64,000 nt of DNA from RGIG4608 sp045651165 (GTDB lineage: Bacteria > Bacillota > Clostridia > Oscillospirales > CAG-272). Position 1 is the first letter of the stretch. Every line of letters begins with the position of its first letter. Made by a program: the position numbers and the translations under genes. Below are positions 9,049 to 16,227 of the stretch, piece by piece. Location: NCBI GenBank assembly GCA_045651165.1, contig JAZRRX010000039.1, positions 124,001 to 188,000 on the forward strand, written 5' to 3'. The notes beneath the pieces were generated by a model. That model made no database searches. It worked only from the letters and a program-made list of their open reading frames with translations, and was not told the origin of the DNA.

Positions 9049-9093
9049 TGTTACGCAGTTTTTAAGCGGGGTGTTACACAATTTGTTACGCAG
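9049..9093. repeat. candidate integrase arm sites, left end
   Basis: Three copies of a 10-nt motif lie here: TGTTACGCAG (9049-9058), TGTTACACAA (9072-9081) and TGTTACGCAG (9084-9093). The same motif clusters at 34340-34383 and 46233-46276, always within about 250 nt of a tRNA-Pro fragment. Direct repeats near an att core are the usual form of tyrosine-integrase arm-type binding sites. Confidence 0.55.
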
Positions 9094-9138
9094 ATTTGTA
9101 TAATGCCCTAGCTTTTTTATTGTGTCTTTGTACATACT

Positions 9139-10653
9139 TTATATTGCCCTATTCAAATTAAAAGTCTGTACTAGTCTTTTTTTGATTTCTTTTTCTTTTT
9201 CAACAAATCCTTCAAAATTGGAAACAATTTTTTCAAGTTGATTTATTACTTCGTCTGTTTCATATCGGGTATCTTCATCGCAACTATCGTCAATATTTCC
9301 TTCTTCGTTGTATGAAACAAATCCGTATTCAATCTGGATAAAACCTTGCGCAGGCTCATCACTTCCATACAGCTTCAAACACAATGTATCTTCGCCGCCA
9401 TCGTCACACGAAAGGTAAAGTTCATCCATCTTTATTCCAATAAGTTTTTTGTTTTCATTATAAAAATAAAACGCATCACCATAATCAAAACTATCTGACA
9501 ACTCTCCAATACATTCAGAGTAGTCCAACTTTGTGGCTTGTTCATTTATATATTCAACGACAGCGAGTAGGTCATTTACTGTGCCTTCAATATCATTGTC
9601 ATCCACAAATGCTTTCCATTTTTCAATAAAAAGTGGCATATTTTCAATTGGAATAGACAATACATGATTGATAAGGTCATCGCAATAAAACAAATTTAGT
9701 TCTTCTAAATCATTGTAACATTTTCGTATTCTTTCTGAAAATGAAACAATTTCATCGGCAAATTCTGATTCTCTAAATTCTTCAATAAACTTTTCCTCAT
9801 AGGTACCCAACGAACTTAATCCAACAGATTCACGAGCAATGTCCTTCACCTCAGAACAAAAGTCCAAATACTCCTGTTCTTTCTGCTCACGCATTTCTTG
9901 TTCGAACTCTTCTTTAAGAGATGCATTATTTATTTCCACGGAAAGATCGTTGCCGATTAATTTTTCAAAATGTCTAGTAAATACTATTTGTTCAGACAAC
10001 CCCTTTTCCGCGATATCTTTCAGTATATCTTCGTGTAGTTTCTCGCTTTTAACATTTTCACAAAAATCACTTGCATTACCTGTAACTAAATATATTCTGT
10101 CTTCAGGGTATAATTCAACGATATCTTTTATATTCAATAATGTTTCAATAATCAATGCGTCGGCAAAGCAATCTTTGGATTCGTGATGAAATGGCGCAAT
10201 TTTATAAATTCTGCGTCTTAGACAAGCTGAACGTAATTTGTCAGTATCCTGAACGACCAAACTATTTCGATGTTCGAATAAGTTCTTAATTATAGATGAT
10301 AACTCTACCGAATACTGAGATAATTTTGACTCATAAATAGTACTTAACTCGTGTAAAGTTCCTCTTGCCTTTTCCTTGTATTCTTTTACTTCCAAACCAT
10401 CAATAGTACAACCATTAATTCCGTATATTTCGCCGATTGCTTTCTTGGCCTCTTTTATAGTTTTCCCTACCTTGGACAATTCATCACCAATGTGCTTGTA
10501 CGTTTCATGGACAACAATAGATGGAAGCAAGAGCTTGATTTCATCATAATCCAATAACTTAATAAAAGATTTAAGCAATGAAGATGAAAAATTGTTTTTT
10601 CGATCAATAATCATATCCAAAAAAATATTTGTGTCTATGAGTAAATATTTCAT
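9139..10653 (-). CDS. PIN-domain protein, candidate RNase
   Basis: A 504-residue protein with an N-terminal PIN-like nuclease domain (about residues 1-190). It opens with YLLIDTNIFLD (D7 first acidic residue), then VHETYKH, DCFADALIIE and RIYLVTGNASDF, the expected series of acidic positions for a PIN metal site. The remaining 300 residues are acidic and rich in helices and coiled coil, and I do not recognise them. It follows a HEPN-type gene by 17 nt in one transcription unit. Single long PIN proteins of this kind (DUF4935-like) are found in defence islands; the target is unknown. Confidence 0.65.
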   Translation of the reverse strand: MKYLLIDTNIFLDMIIDRKNNFSSSLLKSFIKLLDYDEIKLLLPSIVVHETYKHIGDELSKVGKTIKEAKKAIGEIYGINGCTIDGLEVKEYKEKARGTLHELSTIYESKLSQYSVELSSIIKNLFEHRNSLVVQDTDKLRSACLRRRIYKIAPFHHESKDCFADALIIETLLNIKDIVELYPEDRIYLVTGNASDFCENVKSEKLHEDILKDIAEKGLSEQIVFTRHFEKLIGNDLSVEINNASLKEEFEQEMREQKEQEYLDFCSEVKDIARESVGLSSLGTYEEKFIEEFRESEFADEIVSFSERIRKCYNDLEELNLFYCDDLINHVLSIPIENMPLFIEKWKAFVDDNDIEGTVNDLLAVVEYINEQATKLDYSECIGELSDSFDYGDAFYFYNENKKLIGIKMDELYLSCDDGGEDTLCLKLYGSDEPAQGFIQIEYGFVSYNEEGNIDDSCDEDTRYETDEVINQLEKIVSNFEGFVEKEKEIKKRLVQTFNLNRAI

Positions 10654-10670
10654 TTCTTTCCTCCAAAAAA

Positions 10671-11792
10671 TTACTCTTCAGTAGGTAATGGGTTTAAACC
10701 AATAATAAAATCAGTCAGCAGAATAGCATTAAGTGATGCCTTCTTATTAGGATAACGCTTATATTTGCTATGTGAAATGCCATTCCTATTTGGAACTCCT
10801 TCGATAACTTCTTCAGGAGTATCGCATTGACTCATAATAAAGTTGTCGTAATACTCACCGAAAATGGGTTCAAAGTCATTTTCGGTTAATAACTTTCCAA
10901 AGTCTTCTTTGGTCTTTTTAGATCCCTGCCTACCGACTACGTTTGTTTTTTTGTGGATCAAACCTTCCCACATTGTAGCTAAGCACGTAATCGTTAATGC
11001 ATATTCTCCGCGCAGGTGCGCTTCAATAGCTTGTCCTAATATCTTTTTTGTGTGTGGCTCTAAATCAGAATTTCTCCACCCGCGCTTTATGATCTTTATT
11101 TCTTTGGCTGTGTAATAAGATAAAATCACTTTATCAATACGCTTTTCTCGCCTCTGACTCGCTCCTCTGCTTGACACTATGATTTCATTGACCTCGGCAA
11201 AAAGCTCTATGTTAACAGTCCATCCTGCATAGGGAAACCATTTTGATTCGTACATAACTTGAAGATATCGTTCGTTCAATTCACGATAACGTTGCAAAAC
11301 ATCGCTATCAAAATTGAGGTTTTCAAGTATTGTTTTTAATGGCGTAAAATCGAAACTGCTGATCCATTGTACAAAAGGAGAATTTACATAAGTCTGCAGA
11401 GCAACAGTACAACTCTCGATCACAGCATGCATTGAGTTATATAACGAGGCCGATGCTTCACCTATACTTTGAACGGCTGAATATATAGCTGGATTGATTT
11501 GAAAATTAGCAGACCATACTGCAAATTTGGTTAATGCGGATACTGTTTCTGAAAGCATCGACTCTCTATAACTATTTAACACATTATTATTTGCTACTTG
11601 AGTTAAGGCTGTAACTATAGATGGCTGAACTGAAACAGTAGGCATTACCATCGTAGTTGATTCAACAATAGCTCTGAACTTTTCTTGCCTTTCTAATGCT
11701 GGCGTTATATTTTTTTGCAGTTGTTCCATACCCTCATCATTTTTACTAACAACCTTTTCAATAGCATCGTAGTTTTCCTTGTCTGTAATCAT
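10671..11792 (-). CDS. HEPN-like protein paired with PIN protein
   Basis: A 373-residue protein starting at the ATG at 11792, chosen because GGAGG lies 7 nt upstream. The C-terminal third holds a helical segment with RNGISHSKY, an R-x4-H signature of HEPN-type ribonucleases preceded by the helix EYALTITCLATMWEGLIHKK. The N-terminal two thirds are long amphipathic helices without a recognised domain. Located directly upstream of the PIN gene, it may form a two-nuclease or nuclease/partner defence unit. No membrane segments or signal peptide are seen. Confidence 0.5.
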   Translation of the reverse strand: MITDKENYDAIEKVVSKNDEGMEQLQKNITPALERQEKFRAIVESTTMVMPTVSVQPSIVTALTQVANNNVLNSYRESMLSETVSALTKFAVWSANFQINPAIYSAVQSIGEASASLYNSMHAVIESCTVALQTYVNSPFVQWISSFDFTPLKTILENLNFDSDVLQRYRELNERYLQVMYESKWFPYAGWTVNIELFAEVNEIIVSSRGASQRREKRIDKVILSYYTAKEIKIIKRGWRNSDLEPHTKKILGQAIEAHLRGEYALTITCLATMWEGLIHKKTNVVGRQGSKKTKEDFGKLLTENDFEPIFGEYYDNFIMSQCDTPEEVIEGVPNRNGISHSKYKRYPNKKASLNAILLTDFIIGLNPLPTEE

Positions 11793-11967
11793 AATGGCCT
11801 CCGTTCCTTCCAAATTACCCTTCTATAATCATATTAGTTCATATGTCAAACGCCATTTATTGAAGTTACATAATTATATCACATATCATCTGTTTTTTCA
11901 ATACAAATAATCAAATGCAAATATATATTTAATTTGCAACATTTCTGCTAACAATTCCCTTTTGGCG

Positions 11968-11996
11968 TTCGCGGGTGGGAGAATTCGCGATATAAT
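11968..11996 (+). promoter_or_regulatory. promoter for the small ORF-integrase unit
   Basis: TATAAT at 11991-11996 with TTCGCG 17 nt upstream (11968-11973), 29 nt before the start at 12025. The -10 is consensus and the -35 weak. Confidence 0.5.
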
Positions 11997-12024
11997 TAGC
12001 TTAACGTTTTATGGGAGGTTAATT

Positions 12025-12297
12025 ATGAAGTCGATACTTGAGGAGTTGTTTTACGGAAATATATGTCCTAACACGGACTGCAGGGGCAATGATGAGCAAA
12101 CGAAGGAGCTTATGGTTTACATAGCCGATCATCGCAATACGCTCAAGGGTGAACTCACGGAAAAGCAAAAGGAAATTTTAGAAAAGTTTGATGATTGTTG
12201 GAACGAGCTTACTGATATTAACGAGCGCGAGATATTCATTTATGCCTTTAAGCTTGGTGCTCGGATTGCCATTGAAGTCCTCTCAAGCAAGGAGTGA
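12025..12297 (+). CDS. small helical protein (DUF6809-like) upstream of integrase
   Basis: A 90-residue acidic helical protein. The ATG at 12025 is chosen over an upstream in-frame start because GGGAGG precedes it by 6 nt. MKSILEELFYGNI and a C-terminal LGARIAIEVL helix resemble the DUF6809 family that often precedes integrases in clostridial mobile elements (family from memory). It ends 9 nt before the integrase and is probably co-transcribed with it. No function is known; a recombination directionality role is possible but unproven. Confidence 0.5.
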   Translation: MKSILEELFYGNICPNTDCRGNDEQTKELMVYIADHRNTLKGELTEKQKEILEKFDDCWNELTDINEREIFIYAFKLGARIAIEVLSSKE

Positions 12298-12306
12298 GGT
12301 GGCATT

Positions 12307-13482
12307 ATGACAGGTTGTGTTGCGGAGCGTAATGGTGTATATTACGTTCGGTTAAGTTATTACGATAGAAATCACAAAAGGCGGGACAAATTCATAAGCA
12401 CTGGGCTTTCGGGTCGTGGTGCTAAAAAGAAGGCAACTGCTATGATCGAGCAATTGATTGAAAAATACAAGTATCTTGAGAAAAGTGATCATCCATCCAA
12501 GATGGCTGACTATCTAATAATGTGGAAAAATCTTCGCAAAAGCGAGGTTGCTGAAACCACTTATGACGGATATCACACCTATATTGATAGGCACCTTGTT
12601 CCCTATTTTAGAGATCTCAATTTGAATATTCAAGATATCACTGCAGGTCATATTTTTGATTATGTCAATTATCTTTCTAATGACGGTGGCAGAAAGGATA
12701 ACAAGATTGGCGGGCAATCTAACACCTCAATTAGAAAGATTATCAGTATTCTTAGACAGGTATTTGAATATGCCGTTCTATATGGAGATATCAAAATCAA
12801 CCCTGCCCTTCAAGTGCCCTTGCCCAAGAAAACCAACAAAAAAGATGAGCGTCAAGTTTTCTTGACATCCGAAGATGCTCAAAAGATGCTTGACGCTTTT
12901 CAAAACGAGGAGATTGGGCCTATTGTTTATGTAACGCTTTATTATGGATTAAGAAAGTCCGAAGCGCTTGGTCTTCGTTGGCAAGCCGTTGATTTTGATG
13001 CTAACACTATCACGATAAATCACACTGTGGTTGGCAACGGTCATATTGTAAGAAAAGATACCACCAAGACATACACAAGCCGACGAACTTATGAGTTGCT
13101 CCCCGATGTTAAGGCGTTACTTTTAAAACTAAAAGACCAACAAGATGACTACAAGCGCAGGCTTGGTTCAGGCTATCATATGAACGATTATATATTCAAG
13201 AATCCTAATGGCGTACCCTACCGTCCCGATAGCCTCACACGGAGTTTTAAGCGCGCCCTGGCTCGTCACGGACTTCCTCAAATGCGCTATCACGACTTGC
13301 GACATTCGACCGCCTCTATCCTTGTCGATAAAGGTTGGGACATCAATGATATAAAGGAGTGGCTCGGTCACGCTGACATCTCAACCACGGCGAATATTTA
13401 TGCGCATATTAGCCATAGAAAGAAAGTCTCGCTCGCTAAAAGCCTGAATGGGTCGCTGAGTTTTGAGCAAAAATCTGAATAA
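12307..13482 (+). CDS. int: tyrosine recombinase / integrase
   Basis: A 391-residue phage-type integrase. An N-terminal AP2-like arm-binding region (about 1-55) and a SAM-like core-binding domain (about 60-165) precede the catalytic domain. Catalytic residues visible are R216 (YYGLRKSEALGLRW), H329 and R332 (HDLRHS), H355 (LGHADIST) and nucleophile Y365 (NIYAHIS). It is intact. It lies 3.3 kb from tRNA-Pro and is the only complete tyrosine integrase in the window, so it is the best candidate for recombination at the tRNA-Pro anticodon core and for the TGTTACGCA arm repeats. Confidence 0.95.
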   Translation: MTGCVAERNGVYYVRLSYYDRNHKRRDKFISTGLSGRGAKKKATAMIEQLIEKYKYLEKSDHPSKMADYLIMWKNLRKSEVAETTYDGYHTYIDRHLVPYFRDLNLNIQDITAGHIFDYVNYLSNDGGRKDNKIGGQSNTSIRKIISILRQVFEYAVLYGDIKINPALQVPLPKKTNKKDERQVFLTSEDAQKMLDAFQNEEIGPIVYVTLYYGLRKSEALGLRWQAVDFDANTITINHTVVGNGHIVRKDTTKTYTSRRTYELLPDVKALLLKLKDQQDDYKRRLGSGYHMNDYIFKNPNGVPYRPDSLTRSFKRALARHGLPQMRYHDLRHSTASILVDKGWDINDIKEWLGHADISTTANIYAHISHRKKVSLAKSLNGSLSFEQKSE

Positions 13483-13487
13483 TATAT

Positions 13488-13515
13488 TTGCAAATTAAAT
13501 TTATTGTGTTATAAT
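13488..13515 (+). promoter_or_regulatory. promoter for the DUF1810 gene
   Basis: TTGCAA (13488-13493), a 16-nt spacer, then TATAAT (13510-13515), about 20 nt ahead of the DUF1810 start. Confidence 0.6.
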
Positions 13516-13535
13516 AAAAACGAGGCGGTGAAAAT

Positions 13536-13955
13536 ATGGATATTAATTCTTTAGAGAGATTTATCGAGGCGCAAGAACGCATGTATTCTTTTGCATTACA
13601 AGAAATAAAAAATGGTAGAAAACGCTCCCATTGGATGTGGTATATCTTACCTCAATTGAGAGGGCTAGGCAGGAGCTCCATGGCTCACATATACGGCATT
13701 TGTGGACTTGAGGAAGCCCAAGCATACCTTGAGCATCCGGTGTTGTCTGCGAGATTATACGAGATTTGTGGCGCGTTGCTTGAACACAAGGGTGCAAATA
13801 TAGTTGAAATATTTGGGGATATTGATGCCCTTAAATTACGTTCATCTATGACCTTGTTCTCTCTTACAAGTGAGGACTATACAATATTCGACGAGGTACT
13901 CAATTGCTTTTTCGATGGTGAAATGGATGAGGCAACTTTAAAGCTTTTATCATAA
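13536..13955 (+). CDS. DUF1810 family protein
   Basis: A 139-residue cytoplasmic protein of the DUF1810 ("calpastatin"-named) family. Typical landmarks are the N-terminal RFIEAQ, then KRSHWMWYILPQLRGLG, HIYGI and the C-terminal SSMTLF. Its biochemical role is not established. It is full length with a good promoter, and is transcribed away from the integrase as accessory cargo. A GAGGCGG ribosome binding site precedes the ATG. Confidence 0.85.
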   Translation: MDINSLERFIEAQERMYSFALQEIKNGRKRSHWMWYILPQLRGLGRSSMAHIYGICGLEEAQAYLEHPVLSARLYEICGALLEHKGANIVEIFGDIDALKLRSSMTLFSLTSEDYTIFDEVLNCFFDGEMDEATLKLLS

Positions 13956-13973
13956 ATCTTCTCTTAAATTTGC

Positions 13974-14026
13974 TAAATTATATAGGATGACAATATTTTG
14001 TCCTCTGTTGACATCCTAGTAATTTA
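13974..14026. repeat. inverted repeat upstream of the 14048 gene
   Basis: TAAATTA-TA-TAGGATG on the left pairs with CATCCTA-G-TAATTTA on the right around a loop of about 23 nt. It lies between the DUF1810 stop and the start at 14048, so it may be a leader structure, an operator or a weak terminator. Confidence 0.4.
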
Positions 14027-14047
14027 TAAATATAAGGAAGTACTATT

Positions 14048-14422
14048 ATGGAAATTAATAAAACTGCAGAAAAACAAATTAATAAAACCACTGAGACTTT
14101 AAGAAAAGAATTAGAAACGATGAATAGCTCCGAACTACATGATATGTTCATGGTTTTCTACAAGCTCAACTACCGCCATGGAAATATGATTTATGGTGAT
14201 AAATTCAATGAGTTTCTTGAATCTTTCACTAGCAATCCTTTTAGGCTCAATGAAGATAAGACCTTCAAAAAGGAATTAATAGATAACCTAATCAGCTACA
14301 ACACTGAACACATGAGTCTACTCACTGCAAGTCTTCTTATAAAGAAGAAGTTTACTATTGAAGAGGTAGTAGATAACTACTACGCCAATGTTGATGCCTT
14401 TGGTAATGATATGTTTTATTAA
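14048..14422 (+). CDS. uncharacterised helical protein
   Basis: A 124-residue hydrophilic, mostly helical protein without signal peptide or membrane segment. I do not recognise a family. The TAAGGAAG site 8 nt before the ATG and a strong terminator after the gene (14477-14508) support expression as a single gene. It shares size range, charge and style with the next unknown gene (14580), suggesting both are cargo of the same element. Confidence 0.6.
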   Translation: MEINKTAEKQINKTTETLRKELETMNSSELHDMFMVFYKLNYRHGNMIYGDKFNEFLESFTSNPFRLNEDKTFKKELIDNLISYNTEHMSLLTASLLIKKKFTIEEVVDNYYANVDAFGNDMFY

Positions 14423-14476
14423 ATAAAGTAGGGATTGATAGGACAAAATATCAATATTGCTTTTACTGATCATAAG

Positions 14477-14508
14477 AGTTGGTGCTAGTCCAGGCACCAA
14501 CTTTTTTC
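14477..14508 (+). terminator. intrinsic terminator
   Basis: AGTTGGTGC (14477-14485) pairs with GCACCAACT (14494-14502) and is followed by a T-rich tract. Confidence 0.9.
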
Positions 14509-14579
14509 TTTTTTGTTTAAAAATTTGCGCTAAATTAATTGAAGAATGTGTAAAGTCATAGTCAGAGGTGGGTCTAGAT

Positions 14580-15071
14580 ATGGAAGAAGTTTATAAAATG
14601 AAAGACGCGCCACAGACATCTAAAATGATATTAAAATACAACCTAGACAGGTTAGACAAAAACAAATTTAAGATGTTTTATAGCATACTGGTGCACTATT
14701 GGGCCAACTATAAATACTTTATCGATATACGTAGTTTCTTCAACCTATGGTGTGAGCTTAACGAACTTTGTCATGAGGTGGATAAAAGCTTCCCTGACCA
14801 ATATTATGATCATAATTTGGTGAAGGATTTCTGCATCGAGCATCCGTATTATTTTATAGATATCCTCGACCTAGGACTTGTCAAAAAGCTCTTCTGTCAA
14901 CACCTTAATGACCGAATTGATATACTTTCAGAGGTAGTTAATAAACTATACACAGAAGGCCTAAAAGCCACCTACGAGTACTCTAATGAGGCTCTAAGAT
15001 TGACTGAAGATGTTGATAATTTGGTCGAAGAAACAAAAAAACTTTTAAATGCCTTTAATGTTCCCCAATAA
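14580..15071 (+). CDS. uncharacterised helical protein
   Basis: A 163-residue protein. The ATG at 14580 is preferred because AGAGGTGGG lies 5-13 nt upstream; an in-frame GTG at 14568 overlaps that site. It is rich in aromatic residues and lysine, predicted helical, with no recognised motif and no membrane segment. It is followed by a strong terminator, so it forms a monocistronic unit within the integrative element. Confidence 0.6.
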   Translation: MEEVYKMKDAPQTSKMILKYNLDRLDKNKFKMFYSILVHYWANYKYFIDIRSFFNLWCELNELCHEVDKSFPDQYYDHNLVKDFCIEHPYYFIDILDLGLVKKLFCQHLNDRIDILSEVVNKLYTEGLKATYEYSNEALRLTEDVDNLVEETKKLLNAFNVPQ

Positions 15072-15092
15072 AGGAAATAAATTTTTAGTCAC

Positions 15093-15132
15093 AAAAAGCA
15101 TTGAGAACCATATGAGGTCTCAATGCTTTTTT
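15093..15132 (+). terminator. intrinsic terminator
   Basis: A 14-bp stem (AAAAAGCATTGAGA at 15093-15106 with its complement at 15118-15131) is followed by a T run. Confidence 0.9.
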
Positions 15133-15318
15133 ATTTCCACTACCACGCCCTCTCTCAATCTTTCAAAACAATGCAGTTTGTATCCTATAAATAAAACCAT
15201 TTTTAACTACCCTATTTATTTCTATCTCAACTCACAAAAACAACTTTTATTTTACTAACAAAAGACAGTTTTCTGTAAAGTTTATTTAACAAATATAAAG
15301 AGTAAATATATCAAAGAT

Positions 15319-15346
15319 AATTTAAAGTTTCAAGAAACTTTAAATT
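15319..15346. repeat. perfect inverted repeat in an AT-rich gene-free stretch
   Basis: The 386 nt from 15133 to 15518 contain no gene. They include a perfect 13-bp inverted repeat (AATTTAAAGTTTC / GAAACTTTAAATT, 2-nt loop) followed by about 60 nt that are almost pure A/T. The neighbouring gene at 15519 encodes a replication-type winged-helix protein, so this could be an origin or operator for the element's own replication. This is inference only. Confidence 0.35.
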
Positions 15347-15484
15347 AAAATATTATTTTTTATTATTATTCTTTATTATTATTTATGTTTAATTTACAGA
15401 CCAAATAAGTTCAAAATATGAACCACTATAGTTTGATTTTTAGTCATATGTATTTAAAATTGAATTGTTTTTTATATATAAAAA

Positions 15485-15513
15485 TACACCTGCACATATT
15501 CAGTGCAGGTGTA
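15485..15513 (-). terminator. terminator of the winged-helix gene
   Basis: TACACCTGCAC (15485-15495) pairs with GTGCAGGTGTA (15503-15513). On the minus strand a TTTTTA tract follows. Confidence 0.8.
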
Positions 15514-15518
15514 TAAAG

Positions 15519-15905
15519 TTATTCAAATGGCATTTCTTCATCGTCATCATTGGCATTTGAGTGCAACTCAAAATCATTATACAGTTTATTAACTGCACTC
15601 ATGTCGATTTTAAAGTATCTCTTTTTAGGCATACCATGATGCTTTATTTTAATTATACCATATGACTCAAGCTCTTTACATGCCACTAATTGCTGATGCT
15701 TGCTAAGCCCTGTGTTATTATACATATTTTCAATAGTGCTATAGAACCAACCTCCTGACTGCAACCCACCGCGCTCATTCCAATATGTATATTCAGAATA
15801 AATTTCAGATAACATAATTGCAGTGTTAAGATTGAATCGCCTGATAAATGGTCGTGGCAGTCTTATAAAGTCATATTGGAACATTTTTTCTAAATTGTTT
15901 TTCAA
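15519..15905 (-). CDS. phage/plasmid replication-type winged-helix protein
   Basis: A 128-residue protein. The N-terminus FIRLPRPFIRRFNLNTAIMLSEIYSEY and the recognition-helix region TGLSKHQQLVACKELESYGII match the winged-helix DNA-binding domain of phage replisome organisers and plasmid replication initiators. It stops after the DNA-binding domain with an acidic tail, so it lacks an initiator's second domain; it could be a truncated initiator or a dedicated regulator. It is monocistronic, with its own terminator (15485-15513). An AT-rich inverted repeat lies just downstream at 15319. Confidence 0.65.
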   Translation of the reverse strand: MKNNLEKMFQYDFIRLPRPFIRRFNLNTAIMLSEIYSEYTYWNERGGLQSGGWFYSTIENMYNNTGLSKHQQLVACKELESYGIIKIKHHGMPKKRYFKIDMSAVNKLYNDFELHSNANDDDEEMPFE

Positions 15906-15978
15906 TTACTTTATACCTCCGTGTTTAGTATCTATTCATTTTCTCAAAGACAAAACTAAATTGATTGAAGAAATCTCA

Positions 15979-16016
15979 AGACATAGCTATAAATAGATCT
16001 TTTTATAGCTATGTCT
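15979..16016. repeat. 15-bp perfect inverted repeat
   Basis: AGACATAGCTATAAA (15979-15993) is perfectly complemented at 16002-16016 across an 8-nt spacer. No T-run follows on either strand, so an operator or leader structure is more likely than a terminator. It lies upstream of the winged-helix gene. The rest of the 322-nt gap 15906-16227 shows no gene. Confidence 0.5.
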
Positions 16017-16227
16017 GAAAGCAAATTATACTATACACTAGCAATCAATTACCACCGTAGAAACAACCAAATCTTTAGCATTTGTAAAAACGTTGTAAGT
16101 ATTAACCGCATAGTGTACAAATATATAATTCTAATCTAAAAAGTTTTGAACATTACCGTCTCCCTCCATAATTAGAAGGTAAAGTCTTTTCTTATTAACT
16201 ATGAAGAAAATTCTACTCGATTTTATA

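Noticed and set aside
9139..11792. PIN-HEPN pair as a classical VapBC or HEPN-MNT toxin-antitoxin system
   Set aside because: Both proteins are several times longer than those partners, and no antitoxin-type DNA-binding or nucleotidyltransferase domain is present.
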